Shown here in pieces: positions 38,447 to 47,619 of a stretch of 64,000 bases of DNA. The translations under genes and the position numbers were made by a program. This stretch comes from Roseiarcus sp963748545 (GTDB lineage: Bacteria; Pseudomonadota; Alphaproteobacteria; Rhizobiales; Beijerinckiaceae), in NCBI GenBank assembly GCA_963748545.1, contig CAVVJO010000029.1:1-64000 (forward strand). The letters are read 5' to 3'. Under the pieces are notes generated by a model. The model did not search any database and was not told where the DNA came from. It worked only from the letters and a program-made list of their open reading frames with translations. The number at the start of each line of letters is the position of its first letter. Position 1 is the stretch's first letter.

Positions 38447-38554
38447 TCTAGCATGAGAGTCACGATCTAGAGACGGGTGCGGCGTCGAGCGCTCCACCGC
38501 CCGTGCGATCGCCGCGACGACCTCCTGGGTGGCAGGCGGGGAGCCGCAACGGCG

Positions 38555-40777
38555 TCAGAGAGCGGCTATCGCGGCGTTTAATGTGTCGCTCGGCCGCATC
38601 GCAGCCGACGTTTTGGCGGCGTCAGGAACGTAATAGCCGCCCATATCGACCGGCTTTCCTTGCGCGCCGATTAGCTCGGCGTTGATCTTGGCCTCGTTCT
38701 TGGCCAGCGCCTCGGCGAGCGGCGCGAAGCGAGCTCTAAGTTCCTTGTCCCTGGTCTGCGCCGCTAGCGCTTGGGCCCAGTACAACGCCAAATAAAAGTG
38801 GCTGCCGCGGTTATCGATTTCGCCGACCTTCCGGGCCGGTGAACGATTAAACTCAAGGATCTTGCCATTGGCCTCATCGAGGGTTTCAGCGAGCACCTGC
38901 GCCTTTGCGTTCTTGTAGGTTTGAGCCATATGCTCGAGCGACACCCCGAGGGCGAGGAACTCGCCGAGTGAATCCCAGCGCAGGTATCCCTCTTCCTGGA
39001 ACTGTTGCACGTGCTTGGGCGCTGAACCGCCTGCTCCGGTCTCAAACAAGCCGCCGCCCGCCATGAGCGGAACGATCGATAACATCTTGGCAGACGTGCC
39101 GAGTTCCATGATCGGGAACAAGTCGGTGAGATAGTCACGCAGCACGTTGCCGGTGACGGAGATCGTGTCGAGGCCCTTGCGAATGCGGTCGAGGGATCGA
39201 TTCATCGCCTCGACTGGCGGCAGAATACGGATGTCGAGACCGGCGGTATCGTGATCCTTCAGGTATTTCTCGACCTTAGCGATCATCTGGGCATCGTGGG
39301 CGCGGTCGGCGTCAAGCCAAAAGATCGCCGGAGTATTGGAGAGGCGCGCGCGCCGCACCGCGAGCTTGACCCAATCTTGAATCGGCGCGTCCTTGACCTC
39401 GCACATGCGAAAGATGTCGCCAGTCTCGACCGGACGTTCGAGGAGCACCGCGCCATTTTCGGCCAGGACACGAACAGTTCCGCTGGCGGAGATCTGGAAC
39501 GTCTTGTCGTGCGACCCGTATTCCTCCGCTTTCTGGGCCATCAGACCGACGTTCGGCACCGACCCCATTGTCTTGGGATCGAAGGCGCCGTGTGCCTTAC
39601 AGTCCTCTATGACCGCCTGGTACATCGTCGCATAGCAGCGATCAGGGATCACCGCCTTGACGTCGTGCAGCTTGCCATCGGCTCCCCACATTCGGCCCGA
39701 CTCGCGGATCATCGCAGGCATCGAGGCGTCAACGATTACGTCGCTCGTTACGTGCAGGTTGGTGATGCCCTTGTCGGAATTCACCATGGCGAGACCCGGT
39801 CGGTTCGCATAGACCGCCGCGATGTCCGCCTCAATGGAGGCCCTTTCGGCCTCCGGCAGCTTCTCGATCTTCGCAAGGAGGTCGCCGAAGCCGTTGTTGA
39901 GATTGACGCCGAGCATCGCCAGCGTCGCGGCGTGCTTCTCAAGCGCGTTGGCGAAGAAGACGGAAACGGCGTGGCCGAACATGATGGGATCGGAGATCTT
40001 CATCATGGTCGCCTTTAGATGCAGCGAGAAAAGTACGCCCTGTTCCTTGGCGGCCTCAATCTGAGCGGCGAAGAACCTGCGCAGAGCTTCGCGGCTCATC
40101 ACGGCGGCATCGATGACCTCTCCGGCCTGGAGCGCGACCTTGTCCTTCAGCACTGAGACCGCGCCATCGACTCCGGTGAGCTCGATGCGAGCATTCGTCG
40201 CGGCGGCGACGGTGGTCGAGACTTCCGAGCCGTAAAAGTCGCCAGCCGACATATGCGCTACATGCGACTTCGAGTCCGACTTCCACGCGCCCATCCGGTG
40301 CGGATGCTTGCGGGCAAATTTCTTGACGGCGCCTGCAGCGCGCCGGTCGGAATTGCCCTCGCGCAGGACTGGGTTGACGGCGCTGCCGAGCACCTTCCCG
40401 TAGCGCGCCTGAATCTCCTTTTCAGCTTCGGTCGCGGCCGCCTCAGGATAGTCCGGTAGGTCGTAGCCCTTGGCCTGCAACTCCTTGATCGCGGCCTTGA
40501 GCTGCGGGATTGACGCCGAGATGTTCGGCAGCTTTATGATATTCGCCTCGGGCCTCGTCGCGAGCGCGCCGAGCTCGGCGAGCTCATCATCGCGCCTCTG
40601 CGCATCCGTCAATCTCTCGGGGAAGCTCGCGACGATGCGGCCGGCCAGCGAGATATCCTTCAACTCTACGGCCACTCCCGCCGCGCCCACGAAGGCCTTG
40701 ACGATAGGCAAAAGGGAATAGGTCGCAAGCGCTGGGGCTTCGTCAACTTTTGTCCAAGCGACAATGAGATCTGACAT
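38555..40777 (-). CDS. icd: Isocitrate dehydrogenase (NADP+), monomeric type
   Basis: A 740-residue enzyme, the length of monomeric IDH rather than the 400-residue dimeric form. It starts MSDLIVAWTKVDEAPALATYSLLPIV and contains LPNISASIPQLKAAIKELQAKGYDLPDYP, NPVLREGNSDRRAA, VSVFFANAL and the substrate/metal region NLHVTSDVIVDASMPAMIRESG. It makes 2-oxoglutarate and NADPH in the TCA cycle. A monomeric IDH in an alphaproteobacterium is known but less usual than the dimeric form. It stands as a single gene between the accessory island and the photosynthesis region. Confidence 0.95.
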   Translation of the reverse strand: MSDLIVAWTKVDEAPALATYSLLPIVKAFVGAAGVAVELKDISLAGRIVASFPERLTDAQRRDDELAELGALATRPEANIIKLPNISASIPQLKAAIKELQAKGYDLPDYPEAAATEAEKEIQARYGKVLGSAVNPVLREGNSDRRAAGAVKKFARKHPHRMGAWKSDSKSHVAHMSAGDFYGSEVSTTVAAATNARIELTGVDGAVSVLKDKVALQAGEVIDAAVMSREALRRFFAAQIEAAKEQGVLFSLHLKATMMKISDPIMFGHAVSVFFANALEKHAATLAMLGVNLNNGFGDLLAKIEKLPEAERASIEADIAAVYANRPGLAMVNSDKGITNLHVTSDVIVDASMPAMIRESGRMWGADGKLHDVKAVIPDRCYATMYQAVIEDCKAHGAFDPKTMGSVPNVGLMAQKAEEYGSHDKTFQISASGTVRVLAENGAVLLERPVETGDIFRMCEVKDAPIQDWVKLAVRRARLSNTPAIFWLDADRAHDAQMIAKVEKYLKDHDTAGLDIRILPPVEAMNRSLDRIRKGLDTISVTGNVLRDYLTDLFPIMELGTSAKMLSIVPLMAGGGLFETGAGGSAPKHVQQFQEEGYLRWDSLGEFLALGVSLEHMAQTYKNAKAQVLAETLDEANGKILEFNRSPARKVGEIDNRGSHFYLALYWAQALAAQTRDKELRARFAPLAEALAKNEAKINAELIGAQGKPVDMGGYYVPDAAKTSAAMRPSDTLNAAIAAL

Positions 40778-40847
40778 CTATCTTGTCCTCGTCGATTTCC
40801 AATTTCGTCGGTTTGCGCTCCACCCGAAGGAAGAATGCAACTCCGGG

Positions 40848-41336
40848 TCACGAAGCGTCCGGAGTTTGAGGCGGTTCGAAGAAGTGTGCGCGAGCGCGCT
40901 CGTTAGCGCGTATTTCGAAGGCTTGGGTAAGACCGGAAACCACCCGATCGAAGACCGGCGCGAACAAAAACTCAAGGGCCGGATTTGAAAACTGGTAGCG
41001 CGTCGCAAAGACGATGCGCGATCCGCCGCTAGGCAAGTCCCGGAACGACCACGATGATTCGAAATGCCTGAAGGGACCACTGAGGTTGACGATCGAGATA
41101 ATGCCCGTCGCTCGATCAAGGCGGTCCCGGGTCGCGAACCGGGACCGGATCGAACCGTACCCAACCTCCATATCGGCAATGAGGATTTCAACGCCGGATG
41201 GCTCGCTCCAGCGCTTGCGGATGCGAGCGGCCAGGCAGAACGGCGCGAATTCCGGATATCGCTCGAAGTCGGCGACCAATTCGAACATGTCCGCGGCCGC
41301 ATGACGAACCGCCCGGGATTCATGAAAAGACGGCAT
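40848..41336 (-). CDS. Coenzyme Q-binding protein COQ10 homologue (START/SRPBCC, RatA family)
   Basis: A 162-residue START-like protein. MPSFHESRAVRHAAADMFELVADFERYPEFAPFCLAARI is the family start. ESSWSFRDLPSGGSRIVFATRYQFSNPALEFLFAPVFDRV is the C-terminal half with the long final helix. It probably binds ubiquinone and aids respiration; the RatA toxin label used for relatives is doubtful. It is on the same strand as icd, 70 nt upstream. Confidence 0.85.
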   Translation of the reverse strand: MPSFHESRAVRHAAADMFELVADFERYPEFAPFCLAARIRKRWSEPSGVEILIADMEVGYGSIRSRFATRDRLDRATGIISIVNLSGPFRHFESSWSFRDLPSGGSRIVFATRYQFSNPALEFLFAPVFDRVVSGLTQAFEIRANERARAHFFEPPQTPDAS

Positions 41337-41804
41337 GAGGGGCGTCGCGGCCGCTCGCGGCGCAAGAGCGCATTGCAGGTCTGGCCTCCGCTGCCGACGC
41401 CGTTGAGCGTCCGGCTCCTATTTTGCCGACCGACCCCCCTTCGAGGCGCCCACGGCCCCGCGGCCAGGGCAATCGATCCAATACCTTCATTGCGTTACGC
41501 TCAAGGTCGGGTATCCCGCGGCTCGGCCTGCCGGCGTTAGCCGCATTTTTACCATAATCTCAACCGCTTCAGCGCCGCCGGAGGCGCTGTGCCGCAAGCC
41601 GGCCTCCGAAGGCAGTCGGCGGGCGTCAAAAGCCGCATCATCGCCTCGGCGGCGATGCAATCACATTAACGCGAGTTCCCGGTTTTCCGCAACAAATTGC
41701 CGCTGCCATTCTGTCGCAGCGCACCGGCAACCCTGACGTCCTGTGCACCCGATCGGAGTCCTCAATTGTCTCCGTGGCGAACAGCGGCCCGGATCGCCAA
41801 CTGC
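41337..41804. other. Intergenic region with a GC hairpin
   Basis: About 470 nt without a recognisable gene. A 7-bp inverted repeat CAGCGCC/GGCGCTG at 41570-41589 could end the puc transcript coming from higher coordinates. An open frame of the repeat protein continues here only because of its frameshift. Confidence 0.4.
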
Positions 41805-42534
41805 TTACAACAACAGCGGCAACCCCAGCGATGTCGGCGCGCCCTTGGCCGTCAGGAGCGGCAGGCCCAACGACGTCGGCGCCCCGTTCGTTGTAATGAC
41901 CGGCAAGCCCAACGACGTCGGCGCTCCCTTGGCCGTCAAGGCCGGCAACCCCAAGACCGACGATGTCGGCGCCCCTTTGGCCGTCAAGACCGGCAAACCA
42001 AACAGCTTCGATAACAGTGCAGGCGAACTCGAAAACCATGCTGTATCGGAGCCAGGCTGACAGCACTGCGCCGTCAGGTCGCAGAACCGAAGGCAAGCCC
42101 GAGACGGCGCCGAACGGCGTGGGGCTGGAGGACAGCACGGGCAATCGTAACGCGGAGGAAAGCGGCGTGGCCTCGTCATATTTGGCGTGCGGACCGGCCT
42201 TCGCCGGAACTCCAGACTCGACGGGCTTGTGCCGATCAAGAAGGACAGTCGCCTTGAATCCAGAGCCGAACGGCGCGTAGGCAGCGACCAAAACGCAGCC
42301 CTCCGCCACCTTTTTTGCGTACTCAACGGCATGGCCTTTGAGAATGTAGCCCTGTGCAATCCTGTCGACGATTTCGTCCGTCAGCGCCTGGTGATCGGAC
42401 GGAGACGCGCCACTCGTCATCGGGGGCTGGACAACGAAGACCTCCTCTGGAGTAAAGCCGTGGGCCCTAAGATCTTCAACCGCTGCGTCGGCATCGGTCA
42501 CGGTTGCGTACAAACGCACGATTGTCTGTGTCAT
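41805..42534 (-). CDS. Puc-operon repeat protein of unknown function, one-base frameshift
   Basis: The N-terminal 110 or so residues (MTQTIVRLYATVTDADAAVEDLRAHG to LVAAYAPFGSGFKATVLLDRHKPVESG) form a compact alpha/beta region resembling small general-stress domains. The rest is a run of 14-16-residue repeats of type PTPLSSALGLPVLSS and KGAPTSLGLPLLT, about eight copies. A frame change near 42030 is needed; with it the protein ends naturally at TAA (41805-41807) after GLPLLL. The span is 730 nt, 243 codons plus 1. It lies 63 nt after pucC and is probably in the LH2 operon. I recall similar repeat proteins beside antenna genes in related phototrophs, but no function. Confidence 0.7.
41821..41994. 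repeat. In-frame 42-bp tandem repeats
   Basis: Three 42-bp units (41821-41862, 41863-41904, 41905-41946) and one 48-bp unit (41947-41994) share the core ACGTCGGCGCTCCCTTGGCC. They encode the repeats GLPLLTAKGAPTS of the puc-operon protein. The units differ by several substitutions, mostly silent or conservative, so the protein repeat is being maintained. Confidence 0.9.
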
Positions 42535-42597
42535 AGCGCCCTTCTAGAGTTTCGCCGGTCGTGGTGCGCTGGCGATGCCGTTGCTTCGTGAAATGGC

Positions 42598-43987
42598 TCA
42601 CGCATAGGCGTGCGCCCGACGTATAAGCGGCGACATCAAAACCAGCGTCGCAGACAAGAGGACGATTTCGATCGCGTAAACGATATCATAGGCGGTTGCG
42701 GCGCCGTAGGCAGTTTCGGACACGTAGCCCGCAACCGCATCGCGGATGACGCCGCCAAGCGCAATCGCAAGGCCAGCCGCCGAGGCCTGCACCGCGCCCC
42801 AAGCGCCAAGAGCTAGGCCTGTCTGACCCTTCGGCGCAAGGTTCATAGTCGCTGTCAACGTCCCGTGTCCGAACAACCCTGCCCCGAACCCGATCAGAAG
42901 CGTGCCAAAGCCGAACAACCACTGCGACATCAATGGCGCAGACAGGATCACCAAGCAGAAAGCTGGAACGCCGACCAGCGCTCCGAAGCTCGCCATTCGA
43001 AAGGGGTCCGCGCCTCGGCTGAGAACGCGTGAAGCGAGCCAGAACCCAAACAATCCGCCGACCGCGAGCGCCGCCGTCAGCTTGGTCGTGTCGCCGACGG
43101 CAAGCCCCAAGACTTGTCCGCCGTACGGTTCGAGCAGCACGTCCTCCATGCTGAACGCCATCGTACCGAGGCCGACGGCGGCGAGCCGGCGGATCACGCG
43201 CCCGCCCTGCGTGAAGCTGTCCCAGGAACTCGGAGAAACGAGGTTCCCGCTGCCGAACCACGACGTTGCGCGACTGTACCCGCGTCTCCTGCTTCCAGAG
43301 CGAAATCCCGTTCAAGACGATCGTCGCTACAGCAGCGCCCTGGATCACCTGCACGAGGCGCCCCGGCGTGAAATCGGCAAGGAACGCCCCGAACCCCAGG
43401 GCGCTGACGATCATGCCCAACAGCATCATGACGTACATCAGGCCGACGACTTTCGGCTGCGATTCGACGGGGGCCAAATCCGTCGCGAGCGCCAGTCCGA
43501 CGGTCTGGACGGTGTGAAGCCCAGCGCCCACCAGAAGGAACGCCACAGCCGCGCCGAGATATCCGATCCATATCGGGGCATGTACGGCTTCGCCCTGACG
43601 CGCGAGGACCAGGAGCGCGAAGGGCATGAGCGCGAGGCCGCCGAACTGGATCATGGTGCCACGGTACATGAAGGGCACGCGCTTCCAGCCCAGGACGGAT
43701 TTGTGCATGTCCGAGCGGAATCCGATCAAAGCGCGAAAGGGCGCGAAAAGCAGAGGAAGAGAAATCATGACGCCGACGAGCGAGGCCGGCACGTTCAACT
43801 CGACAATCATAACCCTGTTCAACGTTCCGATCAGCAGAACGAGGGCCATTCCAACCGTGACTTGAAACAGGGAAAGCCGCAGGAGTCGCGACAGCGGCAG
43901 ATCAGGGGTCGCTGCGTCCGCGAACGGGAGATAGCGAGGCCCGAGGGTCAGCCAGAAATTGACCAGTTTGCGGCTAAGGCGATTCAT
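42598..43987 (-). CDS. pucC: LH2 assembly transporter-like protein PucC (BCD family MFS), one-base frameshift
   Basis: Residues 1 to about 255 (MNRLSRKLVNFWLTLGPRYLPFADAATPDLPLSRLLRLSLFQVTVGMALVLLIGTLNRVMIVEL and on) and the C-terminal half (MAFSMEDVLLEPYGGQVLGL to IRRAHAYA) are in two frames. The join is in CCC at 43223-43225, with one base too many. The span is 1390 nt (463 codons plus 1) for a 12-helix protein of the usual 462 residues. PucC is needed for LH2 assembly and probably handles bacteriochlorophyll. It follows pucBA after a 231-nt spacer with a large hairpin. LhaA (50857) is its paralogue. Confidence 0.93.
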
Positions 43988-44154
43988 CTCGAACTCACGT
44001 GCCCGCCATACGCCTCAATCTTGTGCGGCCGTTTGGCACCTGGACCCATCTCAGCCCAAGTCTTTCTCAGCCCGAGTCTTTGCATCCGCTTCCGGGCAAG
44101 ACCAACCTGACACAACGTCCCTCGTCCACGCAGACGTGAAGTCGAGCGACGTTA

Positions 44155-44213
44155 GCGCGTCGCCGGCGAAGAGCGCATTGACGGCGCTCTGGGCGTCTCG
44201 CCGGCGAACGCGC
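44155..44213. terminator. Large compound hairpin between pucA and pucC
   Basis: Nested arms: GCGCG (44155-44159) with CGCGC (44209-44213), TCGCCGGCGA (44160-44169) with the same self-complementary 10-mer (44198-44207), and AGAGCGC (44170-44176) with GCGCTCT (44184-44190). Hairpins at this place in puc and puf operons stabilise the short antenna mRNA and reduce read-through into the next gene, giving excess antenna polypeptide over PucC. Confidence 0.7.
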
Positions 44214-44218
44214 CCTCG

Positions 44219-44452
44219 TCAGGCCTTCGTGACTTCGTATGTGAACCCGGGGCCCGCCTGAGCAACCGAGACGGCTGCCGAAGACGTGTCCATGGACACC
44301 TTATGATGTGCGCCTTCCCAATACGCCGGATACCAAGTCGTATGCGACAGGATCGCGTAGTGAACGAGCAACGATGTCACTGCCGCGCCGCCGATTATCA
44401 ACGGTAGACCAACAGCCGGGGGGACAACTGTCCAAATTCGACCTTGATTCAT
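44219..44452 (-). CDS. pucA: LH2 light-harvesting alpha polypeptide
   Basis: A 77-residue single-helix antenna protein. Met1 and the start MNQGRIWTVV provide the B800 site, His31 (LLVHYAIL) ligates a B850 bacteriochlorophyll, and TTWYPAYW carries Tyr44 and Trp45. That aromatic pair is typical of B800-850 complexes; low-light B800-820 forms have Phe-Leu there. The tail after residue 53 is about 24 residues longer than in Rhodoblastus acidophilus 10050. It lies 12 nt after pucB. Confidence 0.95.
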   Translation of the reverse strand: MNQGRIWTVVPPAVGLPLIIGGAAVTSLLVHYAILSHTTWYPAYWEGAHHKVSMDTSSAAVSVAQAGPGFTYEVTKA

Positions 44453-44464
44453 AACCTACTCCTC

Positions 44465-44621
44465 TCAGTGCAGCCAGGGCGAATAGACAAACGCCAGCAG
44501 ATGCGCAAAGAGCGCGATGACGAAGAATACACGCGCGCCGTCGATGACGTGCTTGTGCAGTTCCTCAGAACTCCGCAATCGTCAGACCGGTTGGCCAGAC
44601 TCTGTTCGGATCGTCGACCAT
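44465..44621 (-). CDS. pucB: LH2 light-harvesting beta polypeptide, one-base frameshift
   Basis: From the ATG at 44619-44621 (AAGGAG upstream) the frame reads MVDDPNRVWPTGLTIAEF and then stops. Dropping one T (about 44567) restores EELHKHVIDGARVFFVIALF and the end AHLLAFVYSPWLH with TGA at 44465-44467. This is the LH2 beta pattern: EELHKHVIDG near the B800 pigment and AHLLAF with the B850 His (His40), ending PWLH. The span is 157 nt, 52 codons plus 1. Order pucB-pucA-pucC is standard. Confidence 0.93.
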
Positions 44622-45141
44622 TTAGAGTTTCTCCTTCCATACCTTGAGCGCTTTGCGCGAGGTCGCGCGCCGCGATCGCCCGGTCTCAGATCGTCGATGG
44701 TTGCCCCGCCATCGCCTTCCTGAGGCCAAGTTTCCTAGAGCGCCGCGTGGCCGAGGTCAGATTAGCAACTGAGGCCGCAGCCGCAGAGCTCCCAAACACC
44801 GCCCCAGGAGAGTCAAGGTCCCCGGGACTCACGGCTCGCATCACACCAACAGTCACTTTAAGTTGTCACCCTGTAGTGTCAAGGTAAGCTTACGGTCATT
44901 GCGCCGTTTTGTCGCATGATCGAGCAAGACTTTCGGCTTGGTCAGGCGACAAGCGGGCGTTCGCGTAAGGCGAAAGCGCGCACATGAGATCATAAGACAT
45001 GACTTCGGCGCGCCGCTCAGGTCAAACCGCGAACGATAGACAAATCATAAACTCCACGCACTATTCAGAACACGTATAAGCCTCTAACCGATCGTGCCAT
45101 ACTCGTTCATCGTTTCTTTTTGCGAAACAAACGACTATCTT
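44622..45141. other. Region upstream of pucBA, expected puc promoter
   Basis: About 520 nt between the hemA stop and pucB. On the minus strand TTGACA (plus-strand positions 44877-44882) is a candidate -35 element. TGTCACCCTGTAGTGTCA (44864-44881) has two TGTC half-sites, but in direct rather than inverted order, so it is only a weak PpsR-like site. A small hairpin (GTTTC/GAAAC around 45112-45128) follows hemA. No gene is visible. Confidence 0.5.
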
Positions 45142-46455
45142 TTACTCCGCAGCCTTACGCATCTCTGGATATAGACAGTCAATCGCCGGCGCTTTTCTCC
45201 GCAACGGGAGGATCCGCGCGGTTGTAAACGGCAGATCAAGGGTCTTCCATACATCGACGAGAGCCTCGACCAGATAGGATACGTGCGCCTCAGTGTGGCG
45301 CGGCGTGGGCGTGATCCTGAGACGCTCGGTCCCGATCGCAACCGTCGGGAAGTTGATCGGCTGGATGTAAATGTCGTGACGACGCAGAAGAAGGTCGCTC
45401 GCAGCCTTGCAGCGTTCGGCGTCGTTGACCATCACCGGCACGATGTGGGACGGGTTGTCCTTGACCGGAATGCCCGCGGCCTCGAGCGCATGTTTGGTGA
45501 CCGAAGCCATGTACTGATGGCCCTCGCGCTCGACATTCGAGCCTTTGAGGTGCCGGATGGCTGCGCAGGCGCTGGCGACCACCATCGGCGGCAGCGTCGT
45601 CGTGAAGATGAATTGCGGCGCATAACTGCGAACGGCGTCGACAATGACGGCGTCGCCGGCGATGTAGCCCCCAAGCGAACCGAAGCCCTTCGCAAGCGTC
45701 CCTTCAATGATGTCGATGCGATGGGCAAGTCCATCGCGCTCCGAAATCCCGCCGCCGTGCGCGCCGTACATGCCAACCGCGTGGACCTCGTCGATGTAGG
45801 TCATGGCGTTGTAGCGCTCAGCGACGTCGAGAATCCTGGCGATCGGGGCGATGTCGCCGTCCATCGAGTAGAGACTCTCGAACACGACGAGCTTGGGCCG
45901 GTCGGCGTCAGCCGCCTTCAGAAGCAGCTCGAGATGGTCGACGTCGTTGTGGCGCCAGACCTGTTTCTCGCATCCGGACCTTCGTACGCCCTCGATCATC
46001 GAATTGTGGTTGAGCGCGTCGGACAGTATCAGGCAGTTCGGCATCAGCGATGCAATGGTCGAGATGCCTGCGAGATTCGAGATCCACCCGGATGTGAAAA
46101 CGAGCCCGGCTTCCTTGCCGTGAAGGTCAGCGACCTCGGCCTCGAGTTCGACGATTCGATGATGGGTTCCGGAGATGTTTCGCGTTCCGCCCGCGCCTGC
46201 GCCGTGGCGGTCCGCGGCGCTGGTGGCCGCGGCGCGCACCGCGGCATGTCCACCCATGCCCAGGTAGTCGTTCGAGCACCAGATCGTCACGTCGCGGGGC
46301 TTCTCGTCTCCGTCCGGTCGCCACAGAGCCGTCGGGAAGCGCGACGCGTCACGCTCGAGATCGATGAACACGCGGTAGCGCTGCTCGTCCTTCAGTCGCT
46401 GCACGGCCCTTGCGAAGTGAGCGTTGCGTTCGTTCTTATGCGTCGTCGACATCAC
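45142..46455 (-). CDS. hemA: 5-aminolevulinate synthase
   Basis: A 437-residue PLP enzyme that condenses glycine and succinyl-CoA to 5-aminolevulinate, the first step to haem and bacteriochlorophyll (C4 pathway). It has DVTIWCSNDYLGMGGH, GAGAGGTRNISGTHHRIVELEAEVADLHGK, YIDEVHAVGMYG and the PLP-lysine motif GTLAKGFGSLGGYI. It is the last gene of the bch-puh transcript, 18 nt after puhE, placing precursor supply under photosynthesis control. The frame is intact. Another hemA copy elsewhere in the genome is possible. Confidence 0.96.
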   Translation of the reverse strand: MMSTTHKNERNAHFARAVQRLKDEQRYRVFIDLERDASRFPTALWRPDGDEKPRDVTIWCSNDYLGMGGHAAVRAAATSAADRHGAGAGGTRNISGTHHRIVELEAEVADLHGKEAGLVFTSGWISNLAGISTIASLMPNCLILSDALNHNSMIEGVRRSGCEKQVWRHNDVDHLELLLKAADADRPKLVVFESLYSMDGDIAPIARILDVAERYNAMTYIDEVHAVGMYGAHGGGISERDGLAHRIDIIEGTLAKGFGSLGGYIAGDAVIVDAVRSYAPQFIFTTTLPPMVVASACAAIRHLKGSNVEREGHQYMASVTKHALEAAGIPVKDNPSHIVPVMVNDAERCKAASDLLLRRHDIYIQPINFPTVAIGTERLRITPTPRHTEAHVSYLVEALVDVWKTLDLPFTTARILPLRRKAPAIDCLYPEMRKAAE

Positions 46456-46473
46456 GTCCTCCGTACCATTCCT

Positions 46474-47619
46474 TCACGCAGCGGCGGCGCAACCATCGAA
46501 CGCGGCCTGGAGCCTCGCCTGGTCAATTCCCCGCCCTTTCGCGATCACCAAAGGTTTCCTCAACATCCGCGGGCCGAACGCCGCCATCCGCGCCCGCCCC
46601 TCCTTCAGTTCGAAGCACACCCAATCAGCCTCAGTCTGAACAAGGCCGTGGACGCAATCGACCGGGCCGAAATGCCCCTCCGCAATCAACTCGAGCAGCC
46701 GTCGAATGGTGCGCTCGTCGCAGACAAGCGGCGGATGCGCCCGGAAGGCGCCGCCGAGGCCCAACTGTTTGCCGAAGGCGCTTTCCAACTCGTGAGCGAC
46801 TGCGAGCTCCCGCTCGACCCGTTTCGCCGTCGCAATTGGGCCATCGGTCCTGCTGCGGCGAAACGCTCGCCATAACGCGTTGCCATCGATCGGCACGACC
46901 AGAAACCAGTGCTCGAGCACCGCCAGCGCCATCAGCGAACCGAGCATCGCGAATTCGGCGACCTCGAACGCGCTCGCTCCGCTACGGCACGCCGCCAGAA
47001 ACAGCAGCGCGGCGACCGTTGTGCCCGCCGTCACCGACGCCGGAAAGAAAGCGTTCATCGGTCGGCGGACCATGTAGCTGGTAAGGAATGCGAGGTGGCT
47101 GGGCAGCATCTCCGATCCGAGATTGGGAACGCCGAGGAATAAGTTCAGCTTGGCGCTCGAGTGCATCAGCCACAAAAGAACGTATGTCCAAAGCGCGATC
47201 CTGTTTGGCTGATTGTAAGTCAGCGCAAAGAGGACGACGGCTCCGAGGATCGCGGCAAGCTCGTGATAGGCGCTCGCGCCCAAGGCCTGGATGAAGCGCG
47301 ACCCGCGCGCCGAGCCGGGGGCGCAGACATTCCTGTTCGGGCCGGCGACGAAGCCCGTGTAGAAGGCGAGAAGCTGCCAGCCCCAGAGTCCGATGCCGCA
47401 GGCAAAGGCGACATAAGCAGACTGCGCCGTCAATTCGCTGGCCGTGACCGCGACCAACCAGAGCGCGAACCCGGCCAGCGCGCTTGCGCCAACCATGCTG
47501 GCGACGTAGGTGCGCCGGTCCTGACTGTCCAGGAGCAGGATCAACCCTGTCGAACTCCACCAGAGCGCGACAGTCGCCAGGAATGGGGTCGCATACGGGC
47601 ACATCGCGGCGGCGCTCAC
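46474..47619 (-). CDS. puhE: Photosynthetic complex assembly protein PuhE
   Basis: A 381-residue membrane protein. The DUF3623/PuhE part (residues 1 to about 265) has seven or so helices and the motifs LWWSSTGLILLLDSQDRRTY, AFYTGFVAGPNRN, GASAYHELAAILGAVVLFAL and HSSAKLNLFLGVPNLGSEMLPSHLAFLTSYMVRR. A soluble C-terminal extension of about 100 residues (VCDERTIRRLLELIAEGHFG to QARLQAAFDG) is longer than the PuhE I know from Rhodobacter. Its start overlaps the acsF stop. PuhE affects reaction-centre levels by an unknown mechanism. Confidence 0.88.
   Translation of the reverse strand: MSAAAMCPYATPFLATVALWWSSTGLILLLDSQDRRTYVASMVGASALAGFALWLVAVTASELTAQSAYVAFACGIGLWGWQLLAFYTGFVAGPNRNVCAPGSARGSRFIQALGASAYHELAAILGAVVLFALTYNQPNRIALWTYVLLWLMHSSAKLNLFLGVPNLGSEMLPSHLAFLTSYMVRRPMNAFFPASVTAGTTVAALLFLAACRSGASAFEVAEFAMLGSLMALAVLEHWFLVVPIDGNALWRAFRRSRTDGPIATAKRVERELAVAHELESAFGKQLGLGGAFRAHPPLVCDERTIRRLLELIAEGHFGPVDCVHGLVQTEADWVCFELKEGRARMAAFGPRMLRKPLVIAKGRGIDQARLQAAFDGCAAAA

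Noticed and set aside
41821..41994. Regular repeats resembling a CRISPR array
   Set aside because: The 42-bp units are contiguous with no unique spacers, all in frame, and encode a repeated protein segment. No cas genes are nearby.
41638..42534. Unshifted 298-codon reading of the puc-operon protein
   Set aside because: The unshifted frame loses the GLPLLTAKGAPTS repeats and ends in non-repetitive sequence. The shifted frame keeps the repeats and ends at a natural stop, and the gene length fits the +1 pattern of its neighbours.
44864..44881. TGTCACCCTGTAGTGTCA upstream of pucBA as a PpsR operator
   Set aside because: The right half reads GTCA, not GACA, so the half-sites are in direct rather than inverted order. 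Kept only as a weak hint in the region entry.
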